A stretch of DNA of 64,000 nt from Thermonema lapsum (GCF_011761635.1 NZ_JAASRN010000001.1:310001-374000); one strand, 5' to 3'. Shown: positions 44,794-52,998, counted from the stretch's first letter. Made by a program: numbers and translations. The notes: generated from the sequence alone by a model not told the origin.

Positions 44794-45237
44794 TTATTCA
44801 GCTACTACTTTGAAGGTGATTTCGTGTTTCACTTCTCTGTGCAAGTCTATAATGGCTTTGTACTCACCCAAAGCTTTGGCTTCGCCCACAATCAATATTT
44901 TCTTGCGGTCGATGTCAAAGCCTTTTTCTTTGAGTGCTTCGGCAATATGACCGGTGGTTACAGAACCAAATAGACGCCCGCTTTCACCTGCCTTAGCCTT
45001 GATTTCAAGCACCAAATTACCGATTTTATCGGCGATAGCCTGTGCATCGGCTTTGATTTTTTCGGCTTTGTGTGCTGCTTGCTTGAGCTGTTCTTGCAGT
45101 TGGCGAAGATTCGATTTGTTGGCAATCACAGCATAGCCCTTCGGGATGAGGTAGTTGCGGGCATAACCGTCTTTTACTTTCACCACATCGTTTTTATAGC
45201 CCAATCCGGCAATATCTTCTTTTAAAATAATTTCCAT
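44794..45237 (-). CDS. rplI: 50S ribosomal protein L9
   Basis: Protein of the large subunit that binds 23S rRNA. The 147-residue protein starts MEIILKEDIAGLGYKNDVVKVKDGYARNYLIPKGYAV, the L9 signature, then a long connecting helix (RQLQEQLKQAAHKAEKIKADAQ) and the C-terminal domain with GRLFGSVTTGHIAEALKEKG. Third gene of the operon rpsF-rpsR-rplI, 17 nt after rpsR. Confidence 0.98.
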   Translation of the reverse strand: MEIILKEDIAGLGYKNDVVKVKDGYARNYLIPKGYAVIANKSNLRQLQEQLKQAAHKAEKIKADAQAIADKIGNLVLEIKAKAGESGRLFGSVTTGHIAEALKEKGFDIDRKKILIVGEAKALGEYKAIIDLHREVKHEITFKVVAE

Positions 45238-45253
45238 GACGCTTTACGGTTTT

Positions 45254-45511
45254 TTATTTTAAGTTATCTGCTACGAACGGCAACAGAGCCAAATGACGGG
45301 CACGTTTGATAGCTTGTGCTACTTTCTTCTGATATTTCAGGCTATTGCCAGTGATACGGCGGGGTAAAATCTTCCCTTGTTCATTTACAAACTTCAGCAA
45401 GAAGTCAGGGTCTTTGTAATCTACATATTTAATGCCGTATTTACGGAAGCGGCAGTATTTCTTTACCTTCTTGCGTTTTTCCTGATGGATAGGTTCGTTT
45501 ATGAGTGTCAT
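45254..45511 (-). CDS. rpsR: 30S ribosomal protein S18
   Basis: Small-subunit protein, 85 residues, which pairs with S6 in the platform. The core is [60 protein letters not shown]-like; the signature [20 protein letters not shown] is intact. The start, ATG at 45511, is 4 nt after rpsF. The N-terminus is basic, as usual. Confidence 0.97.
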   Translation of the reverse strand: MTLINEPIHQEKRKKVKKYCRFRKYGIKYVDYKDPDFLLKFVNEQGKILPRRITGNSLKYQKKVAQAIKRARHLALLPFVADNLK

Positions 45512-45514
45512 AGC

Positions 45515-45883
45515 TTATTCTTCGTTTTGGGGTTCTTCTACTCGTTTCAGTTCGCCTTTTCTGCGTTTTTCGTTATATTCTACACCGTATTTGTCGAGTT
45601 TGACGGTCAGGTAACGCATCACGCGCTCATCGCGGCGATATTCTGTTTCCAGAATATTGACAATTTCGGGACCGGCTTTAAATTCGAAAAGCTGGTAAAA
45701 ACCTGTTTTTTTCTTTTGAATGGGGTAAGCCAACTTGCGCAGCCCCCAATTCTCTTCATGTACCAACTCCGCACCGTTATCAGTCAGGATTTTTCTGAAC
45801 TTGTCAACGGCATCCCTCATCTGATCTTCAGACAAGACGGGAGTTAAAATGAATACCGTTTCGTACTGATTTTTGAATTCCAT
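45515..45883 (-). CDS. rpsF: 30S ribosomal protein S6
   Basis: Small-subunit protein, 122 residues, that forms a heterodimer with S18. It starts [21 protein letters not shown] and contains [24 protein letters not shown] and [16 protein letters not shown], typical for S6. It has a short acidic tail (EEPQNEE). It is the first gene of the operon, 34 nt downstream of a consensus promoter. Confidence 0.97.
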   Translation of the reverse strand: MEFKNQYETVFILTPVLSEDQMRDAVDKFRKILTDNGAELVHEENWGLRKLAYPIQKKKTGFYQLFEFKAGPEIVNILETEYRRDERVMRYLTVKLDKYGVEYNEKRRKGELKRVEEPQNEE

Positions 45884-45916
45884 AGGTTAAAAATCCTTTT
45901 TTGTTTTGACAAGGCG

Positions 45917-45948
45917 CAAATTTAAAGATTCTGTTTTACTAATGCAAA
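45917..45948 (-). promoter_or_regulatory. Promoter of the rpsF-rpsR-rplI operon
   Basis: On the minus strand TTTG (45948-45945), a 20-nt spacer and TAAATTTG (45924-45917), a full match to the Bacteroidota promoter. Transcription would start near 45910. The -33 element overlaps the T tract that follows the upstream gene's terminator hairpin. Confidence 0.65.
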
Positions 45949-45978
45949 TAAAAAAGAGAGGCATTAGCCCCTCTTTTG
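45949..45978 (-). terminator. Terminator after the coiled-coil membrane protein gene
   Basis: A 9-bp stem with one mismatch (AAAAGAG-GG with CC-CTCTTTT) and a 6-nt loop, followed on the minus strand by more T. It ends the upstream transcript just before the rpsF promoter. Confidence 0.6.
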
Positions 45979-46001
45979 GAAATATTTTGTTGTGTGATTT
46001 T

Positions 46002-46916
46002 TTATTTTACCACAAAAGAGCCTCGCCCAATTAGGTGTCCTTCGCAATAGAGCTCAACGACATGGGTTCCTTCGCGATACTCGCTGCCTTTGTCGTAGAT
46101 GATGCTCACTTCTTGGCTGTTTTGGTCATACATGACTTGCTTGATGGTTGTGTAATTGAGGTTTTGTTGTTGTGCATCTTGAAAGCGTCCGCCGTCGGGT
46201 CCTACGAGCACCGCCCCGGAGGGTTCTATTAGGCGCAGGTAAATTTGGCGGGTTCCGGGTTTAGCGGCTTTATTTTCTGCCAAATTGAATACTATTTTCA
46301 GCTTGTCTATTTGGCGGGCGCGGTAGACATCGTCTTCTCGTTCGCGCCCACGTGAGTTGATTGCCAAAATGCGGATATTCTCGGCTTTCAGGATGGCGGC
46401 TTGTGCAAGGGTTTGTTCAAGCTTTTGCTTTTCTTTCTGCACACTGCTGATGGAGTCCACCAGCTTCATCTTTTCTTTCTTGGTTTCTACTACTTCTTCG
46501 TTCAGCTCATTGGCTATTTCGCGCCATTTTTCTAACTCTTTGTCTTTAGCTATGAGCAGCTCTTCGTAGGCTTTAATTTTTGCCTCATATTCGCGCAGCA
46601 TGCGGGCATTGGCATTTTTGAGCTGCTCTTTGTCGCGTTCGAGCTGCTCTTTTACCTTGAGCAGGGCTTCGTAGTCCTGATTCAGGGCTTTGGCTTCCTC
46701 GATGCGCTTGTCGAGCTCTTGCGAGATGGAGTCAAGCTTGGCAGAGGTTTGGTTTATCTCTTCTTTGTATTCTTCAATGACCACCGCTTGTTGGTTGACA
46801 TCTTTGTTACGTTGAACAAAGAGATAAAGCAAAATCAAATTGGTGAGAGTGAGCACTACTATAATGCCAATGAGCCACGCCTGGCGTTTTTCTTTTGACT
46901 TATTGTTTTGTTCCAT
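46002..46916 (-). CDS. Membrane-anchored coiled-coil protein
   Basis: The 304-residue protein has one N-terminal membrane segment (about residues 13-33, AWLIGIIVVLTLTNLILLYLF), a long coiled coil (about 40-185) rich in Glu, Lys and Gln heptads, and a C-terminal beta-rich domain of about 110 residues (IDKLKIVFNLAENKAAKPGTRQIYLRLIEPSG to GHLIGRGSFVV). The topology suggests the C-domain lies in the periplasm. The architecture is common in Bacteroidota but the function is unknown. It has its own terminator. The next gene upstream, at 47450, is 129 nt away. Confidence 0.75.
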   Translation of the reverse strand: MEQNNKSKEKRQAWLIGIIVVLTLTNLILLYLFVQRNKDVNQQAVVIEEYKEEINQTSAKLDSISQELDKRIEEAKALNQDYEALLKVKEQLERDKEQLKNANARMLREYEAKIKAYEELLIAKDKELEKWREIANELNEEVVETKKEKMKLVDSISSVQKEKQKLEQTLAQAAILKAENIRILAINSRGREREDDVYRARQIDKLKIVFNLAENKAAKPGTRQIYLRLIEPSGAVLVGPDGGRFQDAQQQNLNYTTIKQVMYDQNSQEVSIIYDKGSEYREGTHVVELYCEGHLIGRGSFVVK

Positions 46917-47045
46917 AGTACGGCAAGTTGAGTTTAATTTTTAATTGTTTATGCTGCTAAAAAACATACGTTTTATACGGGATACTCGCAAAAATGATAC
47001 AGGAAAAAATAACAACAGCCGGCAAAATGACGTCATATTTTTACA

Positions 47046-47450
47046 TTATTCGTGCAAAATACCGGGCATGTTCAGTGCTTTGATGAGGGTAAGGTGGGCA
47101 TCTTGTATGGAATCAGGCGGAAAAATGTACTTTTTGTCAAATATCTGTTTGTCTACATAATAACTCACCCAGTATTCGCTATATAGGCGGAATACATCCG
47201 GGTGGATGGGCTCTATCATGGCATAGCTGCCGGCGGGCAGCTCTTCGATGTGGTAGCGTAAGGTAGAGGTCTTTTTTTTCTCGCCATCTATTTCACCATA
47301 CCCTTTTGCTGTAATCAAGATGGTATGAATAGGGTAGGGATTGGTATTCAGAATATAGACATACCACTCGTCTTCGGAAGTGAGGTTCTCTTTTTTTACG
47401 ATGGCTACTTTGACTCCTTCTACACTTGGGAATTCTATATCTTTTTTCAT
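47046..47450 (-). CDS. Conserved hypothetical protein, 134 residues
   Basis: A soluble beta-rich protein starting MKKDIEFPSVEGVKVAIVKKEN. Segments such as DEWYVYILNTNPYPIHTILITAKGYG and EYWVSYYVDKQIFDKKYIFPPDSIQ match, as far as I recall, a small family found across Bacteroidota that has no known function. There is no signal peptide or catalytic motif. It lies 46 nt downstream of lipB on the same strand and could be cotranscribed. Confidence 0.7.
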   Translation of the reverse strand: MKKDIEFPSVEGVKVAIVKKENLTSEDEWYVYILNTNPYPIHTILITAKGYGEIDGEKKKTSTLRYHIEELPAGSYAMIEPIHPDVFRLYSEYWVSYYVDKQIFDKKYIFPPDSIQDAHLTLIKALNMPGILHE

Positions 47451-47496
47451 GGTTTGTGTTTTTTAGGTAAAAACATCTTCTCTTGGCATAAAAGTT

Positions 47497-48249
47497 TTAT
47501 TGTGCTTGGGCACCGATGCTCATGCTATGACTTTCATACAGATGGCATTCGAAGACTGTTTCAAAGTGGCGTTTTAGTTTTTCTTCTACTTCTTTGATGT
47601 CCACCTCATGCCCCATTTCTTTGGCAAGCGAGGTAACAGCTTTATCCTTGATGCCACAAGGTACTATGTAATTGAAATACTGCAGGTCGGTATTGATGTT
47701 GAAAGCAAAACCGTGCATGGTTACCCAGCGGCTGGTACGCACGCCTATAGCGCATATCTTGCGGGGCACTTCTCCGGCTTTGTAGCCGAGCCATACGCCG
47801 GTGAGACCTTCTATACGCCCGGCATCCAGTCCATACTCTGCCAAAGTGCGTATGACGACTTCTTCGATGCTGCGGATGTAGCGTCCTATGTCGGTGAAGA
47901 AGTTGTCGAGGTCCAAGATAGGATAGCCTACAATCTGCCCCGGACCGTGATACGTGATATCGCCACCCCGGTTGATTTTGTAAAAGCTGATGCCTTTGTC
48001 TTTCATCTGTTGCTCGTTGAGCAACAAATGCTGAAGGCTGCCCGTTTTGCCTAAGGTAAAGACATGAGGGTGTGAACAAAAAAGCAAGTAGTTGGGACAA
48101 AGCCGCTGCTCCTCGACGGGTAGAGAATAATTCGCTTTTTTTTGTTCTACGATGTCGTCAAAAAGGTGGCTTTGATAGTTCCATGCTTCTTGGTAGTCGA
48201 TATTGCCCAAATGACGAAATTCTACGGTTCTATTTTGCCTGGCTTTCAT
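47497..48249 (-). CDS. lipB: Octanoyl-[ACP]:protein N-octanoyltransferase
   Basis: Transfers octanoate from ACP to the lipoyl domains of dehydrogenase complexes, the first step of lipoate synthesis. The 250-residue protein has the LipB signature RGGDITYHGPGQIVGYPIL and the Lys/Cys catalytic site in YIVPCGIKDKAVTSLAKE, where Cys forms the acyl-thioester. It starts at ATG 48249, overlapping the 3' end of the SIS-domain gene by 20 nt. Confidence 0.96.
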   Translation of the reverse strand: MKARQNRTVEFRHLGNIDYQEAWNYQSHLFDDIVEQKKANYSLPVEEQRLCPNYLLFCSHPHVFTLGKTGSLQHLLLNEQQMKDKGISFYKINRGGDITYHGPGQIVGYPILDLDNFFTDIGRYIRSIEEVVIRTLAEYGLDAGRIEGLTGVWLGYKAGEVPRKICAIGVRTSRWVTMHGFAFNINTDLQYFNYIVPCGIKDKAVTSLAKEMGHEVDIKEVEEKLKRHFETVFECHLYESHSMSIGAQAQ

Positions 48250-49252
48250 ATTTGGCTAAGCTGCTTTTCAGGTAGTTTATTACATCAACAGGGAAAGCGT
48301 CCACGCCGTTCAGTTCCGCCAGATAGAACGATGCCCAGTCAAAGAGGTGTATGACATACAGCATCTGTTCGAAGTAGCTTTGCCCATGAGTACTTACCTC
48401 ATATACTTGCGCGGCTTTCTGCGCAAAAATGGGCTTACATATATCCATGCGTATTTTGACACGCGGATGGTCCAGATTGCTGCGCAGCATCAGCACGGCT
48501 ATGTTCCGGTATTGTGCTTTGTCCAGTCCCCAGCCCACCAGTTCGTTGTGGTTCATCTCCGGGAATACATTCACATGGCACAACTGTTTGGCATTTTCGT
48601 TGATTTGTTGTTGCAACCGCAAGATGGCAGGATACCAGCGCTCATCGGCATAGACAATGGGCAGGCGCTTATGGAAAAGCTTTGCCAATTGCTGGGCTTC
48701 TTCCTGTATCTGTGTGCGGTAAAGCTCCAATTGGCGGCATACATGCAGCACTTCATGTTCAAGGTCAAAGTTCGGTGCAAAGTGTTTGAGTACAGCCATG
48801 AGCTGAATCAAAGAGTAGCCTAAAAAGGCGCGCGGGCAGGGCGATTCTTGTGGTATTTGTATGTAATCAAAGCCCTTTTCTTTGGCTATATTCAGCAGTT
48901 TACCGCCCGAGGTGATGCACAATATTTGCGCTTGGCGCTCTATGGCTTCTTGTAGTGCGTACAAGGTCTCCTCTGTATCGCCCGAAAAAGAGCTGGCAAT
49001 TACTAGGGTTTGTTTATTCACAAAAGTGGGTAGATTGTAGGTCTTATTGACCAATACGGGTACCTGAAGTATATCTTGTGCAAAAAATTGTAGCAGGTTG
49101 CCCCCAATACCTGAGCCTCCCAAGCCGGTAACCACTATTTGCTGTATGCTGTCGGGCTTAAACGAGAAATTTACCTTTTGTGCTATAGCCAAGGCTTTTT
49201 GCAGCTGAGAGGCAAAGCCTTCAATCAACGCTTTCATAGAGTTTGTAGCCAT
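48230..49252 (-). CDS. SIS-domain phosphoglucose/phosphomannose isomerase
   Basis: The 340-residue protein resembles the archaeal-type bifunctional phosphoglucose/phosphomannose isomerase family. It has two SIS domains: VVTGLGGSGIGGNLLQFF followed by IASSFSGDTEETLYAL in the first, and ILRLQQQINENAKQL...PEMNHNELVGW in the second, which holds the catalytic Glu/His region. It interconverts glucose-6-P or mannose-6-P with fructose-6-P (family knowledge). The ATG at 49252 (MATNSMKALIEG) is used, placing a consensus promoter about 30 nt upstream. It is followed by lipB. Confidence 0.85.
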   Translation of the reverse strand: MATNSMKALIEGFASQLQKALAIAQKVNFSFKPDSIQQIVVTGLGGSGIGGNLLQFFAQDILQVPVLVNKTYNLPTFVNKQTLVIASSFSGDTEETLYALQEAIERQAQILCITSGGKLLNIAKEKGFDYIQIPQESPCPRAFLGYSLIQLMAVLKHFAPNFDLEHEVLHVCRQLELYRTQIQEEAQQLAKLFHKRLPIVYADERWYPAILRLQQQINENAKQLCHVNVFPEMNHNELVGWGLDKAQYRNIAVLMLRSNLDHPRVKIRMDICKPIFAQKAAQVYEVSTHGQSYFEQMLYVIHLFDWASFYLAELNGVDAFPVDVINYLKSSLAKYESQAK

Positions 49253-49283
49253 CGTTGTTTGTTTTAAATTCAATAAAGTTTAC

Positions 49284-49312
49284 CAAATATACGGGAAAAA
49301 TGAAAAAAACAA
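49284..49312 (-). promoter_or_regulatory. Promoter for the SIS isomerase-lipB unit
   Basis: On the minus strand TTG (49312-49310), an 18-nt spacer and TATATTTG (49291-49284), an exact -7 match. The -33 element lies within the first codons of the divergent yraN gene. Confidence 0.55.
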
Positions 49313-49659
49313 GCCGCCAGAATGGGCACAGAGGCGAAGCTTTGGCTGCTGCTTTTCTGCAGCAAAAAGGTTACCGTATTGAAGCACGCAATTGGCGCTA
49401 TGGGCATTATGAAATAGACCTCATTGCTCGCACGGGCAATTTATTGGTGTTTGTGGAGGTAAAAAGCCGGCGCAGTACAGCTTTTGGCTTCCCCGAGCAG
49501 TTTGTCAGCCATGCACAGGCAGCGCGCATCATGGAAGCGGCAGAAGCCTACATCCTCGAACGAGCGTGGTGTGGAAATATTCGCTTCGATATAATCGCCA
49601 TAAAGCTTGTATCTTCGGGGCAGCATTTGATTGAACACTTCGAAGACGTTTTTTCATAA
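49300..49659 (+). CDS. YraN family protein (UPF0102)
   Basis: The 119-residue protein has a restriction-endonuclease-like fold with the motif YEIDLIA...LLVFVEVKSRRS, which keeps the D-ExK catalytic residues. It begins MKKTSRQNGHRGEALAAAFLQQKGYRI, typical of the family. The function is unknown; a link to DNA processing or RNase HII is suggested in other bacteria by gene order. ATG at 49300 is chosen over the upstream in-frame ATG at 49255, which overlies the promoter of the divergent gene. Confidence 0.88.
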   Translation: MKKTSRQNGHRGEALAAAFLQQKGYRIEARNWRYGHYEIDLIARTGNLLVFVEVKSRRSTAFGFPEQFVSHAQAARIMEAAEAYILERAWCGNIRFDIIAIKLVSSGQHLIEHFEDVFS

Positions 49660-49660
49660 G

Positions 49661-50251
49661 ATGAATGCTTTTTGGCAACCAATAGAAGAGTGGGATGTTC
49701 ACTTTATCTTGTGGGTGCATCGCCACCACCATCCTTGGGCAGATGTATTGATGACTGCCGCTTCTGCCACATGGACTTGGCTACCACTGTATGTTTTGTT
49801 GTTGTGGGGGTTATGGAAAGAGCAGCGTGCCACAGTAAAGCTGCTTTGGCATGTTGTAGCAGTAGCCTTGGTGGTGCTTTTGGCAGACCAATTGACCTCT
49901 ACGCTGATGAAGCCTTTTTTTGAGCGTTTGCGTCCATGCCATCACCCCGATTTGCAGCCTTACCTCTTGCTACCTGACGGCTGCGGAGGGCGCTTTGGTT
50001 TTGCCTCTTCTCATGCAGCCAATACCTTTGGGGTTGCTACTTTTTTTGTGTTGCTTTGGCACAAGCAAACCCCCTGGGTGCACGGCTTGTGGCTATGGGC
50101 TGCAGTAGTGGCTTTTAGCAGGGTGTACTTAGGCAAGCACTACCTGAGCGATGTGATAGTGGGCGCCATGGTAGGAAGCTTGGCGGCTTATGCAGTCTTC
50201 TACGTTTTGTCAGTGGTCTTTAAAAAAAGAGCCTATCCCGATGAGGGTTGA
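49661..50251 (+). CDS. PAP2-family membrane phosphatase
   Basis: The 196-residue membrane protein has five to six hydrophobic segments and the three phosphatase motifs of the PAP2 family: KPFFERLRP (KX6RP), SSHAANT (in place of PSGH), and SRVYLGKHYLSDV (SRX5HX3D). It may act on lipid phosphates such as undecaprenyl diphosphate or phosphatidate, or in lipid A dephosphorylation; the substrate cannot be told. ATG at 49661 lies one base after the yraN stop. It overlaps the next gene by 11 nt. Confidence 0.87.
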   Translation: MNAFWQPIEEWDVHFILWVHRHHHPWADVLMTAASATWTWLPLYVLLLWGLWKEQRATVKLLWHVVAVALVVLLADQLTSTLMKPFFERLRPCHHPDLQPYLLLPDGCGGRFGFASSHAANTFGVATFFVLLWHKQTPWVHGLWLWAAVVAFSRVYLGKHYLSDVIVGAMVGSLAAYAVFYVLSVVFKKRAYPDEG

Positions 50252-51200
50252 GTTGTTGCCACTGAACGAAGCGCGCCCTTTGTTGCACACCATGCCCATT
50301 GCCTTCTTGCCTTCACTTTTCTGCAAGGAAGCATATGCACATTCTTATACCGAAGGCAATGTGTTTGTAGGTGTTGCACATGACACAAAGCAAATACATG
50401 CTCTGATTTACTTATATGAAGGGGAGCAAAGATGTTTTTTTAGCCCTCGCTTCCTTACCTTTGGAGGTTGGGAAGGAAGTCGTTGGTTCACTACCAAGCA
50501 ATGGGGGCTATTGCTTGAGTGTACTATACGCTTCCTGAGACAGCAACAGGCGTCATGCTTACGAATAAGCTTGCCCCCAGACTTTTATCCTATATGTACG
50601 CCACCGCAACAGATATGGCGCAAATTGTCCCTTGGAATCAAAGAAGTTAGAGAAATAGAAGATGTATGCCACTATATAGAGGTGAAGAACACACCTTTGC
50701 GCGTACGCATGAGCCGTGGGCAGCGTCGCTATTTGAGCATACCTTGCCGGCAGGGGTGGCAGTTGCGTAGGCGACCTGCCACCGAAGTGGACTGGCAAGA
50801 GTTTTATGCTCTACTGCAACTAAACAGGCAGACAAGAAATATTCCATTAAGCATCTCTTTTGAGCGTCTGTGCCGTTCGGTTACTATAGCAGGCGATGCA
50901 TTGCAACTGTTTGAATTGCGCGACACCCAAGGCACCCTGCTGGCAGCATGCATTGCCCTTTGGGTGCATCCGCAGGTACTCTACTATTTTTTACCTTGCA
51001 ACCATCCGCACTACTACGTCTTTAGTCCTATGGTGCCGCTTTTGAATGCTATGTATGAATATGCCCAGCAAGAAGGAATTTCTTTTTTGGATTTGGGAAT
51101 TTCTTCGGTAGAAGGCATCATAAACGAGGGACTGAGTGCGTTTAAGGAAAGGATGGGCGCCAATCGTGGAAGTAAAAAAACATTGATAATCAGCCTGTAA
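50241..51200 (+). CDS. GNAT/FemAB-like acyltransferase
   Basis: The 319-residue protein resembles the FemAB-type double-GNAT proteins. The C-terminal domain contains NIPLSISFERLCRSV, FELRDTQGTLLAACIALWVHPQVLYYFLPC and ISFLDLGISSVEGINEGLSAFKERMG-like segments, with the LDLGISS and F-K-xxxG parts that bind the acyl donor in this family. The substrate is unknown; envelope amino sugars or peptides are usual for such enzymes. The ATG at 50241 starts inside the PAP2 gene. It ends 156 nt before the trp leader peptide. Confidence 0.72.
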   Translation: MRVELLPLNEARPLLHTMPIAFLPSLFCKEAYAHSYTEGNVFVGVAHDTKQIHALIYLYEGEQRCFFSPRFLTFGGWEGSRWFTTKQWGLLLECTIRFLRQQQASCLRISLPPDFYPICTPPQQIWRKLSLGIKEVREIEDVCHYIEVKNTPLRVRMSRGQRRYLSIPCRQGWQLRRRPATEVDWQEFYALLQLNRQTRNIPLSISFERLCRSVTIAGDALQLFELRDTQGTLLAACIALWVHPQVLYYFLPCNHPHYYVFSPMVPLLNAMYEYAQQEGISFLDLGISSVEGIINEGLSAFKERMGANRGSKKTLIISL

Positions 51201-51239
51201 ATGCTTTTTTGTAAAAAAATACACTCGTTTTCTTGCATG

Positions 51240-51257
51240 TAAGAAATGTATTTCTTA
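51240..51257. repeat. 18-bp inverted repeat between the acyltransferase gene and the trp leader
   Basis: TAAGAAAT, GT, ATTTCTTA forms a near-continuous palindrome about 100 nt before the trp leader peptide. It may be a binding site or a weak hairpin. No obvious exact TAnnTTTG promoter was found between here and 51355; TAAACTTTG at 51330-51338 is close, with one extra base. Confidence 0.4.
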
Positions 51258-51355
51258 GCATTGCAACAGGTAAACAGAAAACATTGTTTCGGTAACAATT
51301 AAACAACGCCTACTACGGCACGCTTGCATTAAACTTTGTTTATTTCTTTCATTGT

Positions 51356-51451
51356 ATGCAGAAGCAGTTTGTTCATATCGTAGCACGTTGGTGGTGGCAC
51401 AGCACTAAAAAAGCTGTGGGCAACGACGTGCTATGTTTATGGAACAGCTGA
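51356..51451 (+). CDS. trpL: trp operon leader peptide
   Basis: A 31-codon reading frame 105 nt before trpE. Trp codons lie at positions 12, 13 and 14 (TGG TGG TGG, 51389-51397) and at 29 (51440-51442), a density far above chance. The ORF ends with TGA at 51449-51451. Both strands of the 1:2 hairpin lie inside it: the stretch TAGCACGT (51381-51388) pairs with 51426-51433 and CACAGC (51398-51403) with 51413-51418. A ribosome stalled at the Trp codons would cover strand 1 and free strand 2. It is too short to appear in standard gene calls. No strong Shine-Dalgarno is seen, as usual here. The peptide itself probably has no function after synthesis. Confidence 0.85.
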   Translation: MQKQFVHIVARWWWHSTKKAVGNDVLCLWNS

Positions 51452-51504
51452 CCAAATAAGAAATTACGGATTTGGTGCACAAAAAACGGCTCGTTGCTCA
51501 CAGC
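51413..51504 (+). promoter_or_regulatory. trp antiterminator pairing (segments 2 and 3)
   Basis: Segment 2, GCTGTGGGCAACGA at 51413-51426, is complementary to segment 3, TCGTTGCTCACAGC at 51491-51504, over 14 bp with one G-T pair. This pairing excludes both the 1:2 hairpin and the terminator, because segment 3 contains the ascending arm, loop and start of the descending arm of the latter. It would form when tryptophan is scarce and the ribosome stalls on the leader Trp codons. Confidence 0.8.
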
Positions 51505-51522
51505 AACGAGCCGTTTTCGTTT
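51483..51522 (+). terminator. trp attenuator terminator
   Basis: A perfect 16-bp stem (51483-51498 with 51502-51517, AAAACGGCTCGTTGCT and complement) with a 3-nt loop CAC, ending in TTTT followed by CGTTT. It lies 34 nt before the trpE ATG and would end transcription when tryptophan is plentiful. Confidence 0.85.
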
Positions 51523-51555
51523 ACACCCCTCTTTGAAAGTAAAAAATCAAAAGTT

Positions 51556-52998
51556 ATGATGCCTCTTTCATCAGTCAACACCCCCAAAAAACACCGTTTG
51601 CGCACGCGGCTACACCGTCAGCTGGCAGATACACACACCCCTGTGAACTTGTACCTTAAACTGCGCGACAAGTTTGTGAATACCTTGCTGCTCGAAAGCT
51701 CGGATTATCACGGCGGCGAAAACTCTTATTCCTACATCTGCGTGGCACCCATTGCCCGCTTTGCCGTGCACAACTATGAAATACAAACCACCTATCCCGA
51801 TGGTAGCAGTTACAGGCAAGTAGTGGAGCAGCCTGAGCAGGTACTGCAGTCTCTATTAGATTTTTTAAACAGCTTTGAAGTTCAAAGTTTTAATTTACCC
51901 TTCGTTACAGACGGTCTATTTGGCTACATGGCATATGATGCCGTGCAGTTTTTTGAAACCATCCGCTTTCGGCAGCCTTTAGAAGAAGCCCGCCGCATCC
52001 CTTTGATACTGTATCAGAGCTTCCGTTTTATGATAGTCATCAATCACTTTAAAGATGAGATGTATGTGCTGGAGCATTGCCCCGAAGGCGAAGAGAGCGA
52101 CTTAGAACGCTTCCTCGATATCATAGAGAATCGCAATGTACCGAGTTATCCGTTTTATACGGTAGGGCAGGAGCTTTCCAACTTTACCGACGATGAATTT
52201 CGGGCGGTCATAGATGCGGCAAAAGAGCACTGTCAAAAGGGCGATGTGTTTCAGCTGGTGCTGTCGCGCCGTTTTGAACAGCCCTTCCGTGGCGATGAGT
52301 TCAATGTATATCGCACTTTGCGTTCTATCAACCCTTCGCCTTACCTCTTTTTCTTTGATTACGGTTCTTTTAAGCTGTTCGGTTCGTCGCCCGAAGCACA
52401 GATTGTCATCAAAAACCGCGAGGCAACCATTTACCCCATTGCGGGTACTTTCCGCCGCACCGGCAACGACCAAGCCGACTACGAGCAAGCCAAGCGCCTT
52501 TTTGCCGACCCCAAAGAAAATGCCGAGCATGTGATGCTGGTCGATTTGGCACGCAACGACCTTAGTCGCCATGGCAAAGACGTAAAAGTAGAAGTATTCA
52601 AGGAGATACAATACTATTCGCATGTGATTCATTTGGTATCGAAGGTAAGTGCGCGTCTGAAGTCTGGGGTGCCTTCTTTGCAGCTGGTGGCTGACACCTT
52701 CCCAGCAGGGACCTTGAGCGGTGCCCCCAAATACCGGGCAATGGAGCTCATCGATACCTATGAAAAAGGGGCACGCGGCTATTATGGCGGTTGTATTGGC
52801 TATTTGGGCTTTAATGGTGATTTCAACCAAGCCATTATGATTCGCTCTTTCCTGAGCAAGGACTATCGCCTCTATTCACAGGCGGGGGCGGGTATCGTAG
52901 CGAAGTCCTCAACCGAAAGTGAGCTGCAGGAAGTAAACAACAAACTGGCAGCTTTGAAACAGGCAATTCATTATGCAGAAGAAATATTTAAAAAATAA
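51556..52998 (+). CDS. trpE: Anthranilate synthase component I
   Basis: Makes anthranilate from chorismate and ammonia or glutamine, the first step of tryptophan synthesis. The 480-residue protein has the tryptophan-binding feedback motif LLES (residues 45-48) near the N-terminus and the chorismate-binding domain from DDEFRAVIDAAKEHCQKGDVFQ, through GSSPEAQIVI, IAGTFRRTG, DLARNDLSR and FPAGTLSGAPKYRAMELID, to GCIGYLGFNGD. ATG at 51556 is used; an upstream GTG at 51472 overlaps the attenuator hairpin and is not credible. It is regulated by the attenuator and probably by feedback. trpG follows after 6 nt. Confidence 0.97.
   Translation: MMPLSSVNTPKKHRLRTRLHRQLADTHTPVNLYLKLRDKFVNTLLLESSDYHGGENSYSYICVAPIARFAVHNYEIQTTYPDGSSYRQVVEQPEQVLQSLLDFLNSFEVQSFNLPFVTDGLFGYMAYDAVQFFETIRFRQPLEEARRIPLILYQSFRFMIVINHFKDEMYVLEHCPEGEESDLERFLDIIENRNVPSYPFYTVGQELSNFTDDEFRAVIDAAKEHCQKGDVFQLVLSRRFEQPFRGDEFNVYRTLRSINPSPYLFFFDYGSFKLFGSSPEAQIVIKNREATIYPIAGTFRRTGNDQADYEQAKRLFADPKENAEHVMLVDLARNDLSRHGKDVKVEVFKEIQYYSHVIHLVSKVSARLKSGVPSLQLVADTFPAGTLSGAPKYRAMELIDTYEKGARGYYGGCIGYLGFNGDFNQAIMIRSFLSKDYRLYSQAGAGIVAKSSTESELQEVNNKLAALKQAIHYAEEIFKK

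Noticed and set aside
51472-51555. N-terminal extension of trpE from GTG at 51472
   Set aside because: The extension lies across the attenuator terminator hairpin and has no family counterpart.
52102-52830. 242-codon minus-strand frame inside trpE
   Set aside because: Antisense shadow of conserved chorismate-binding sequence.
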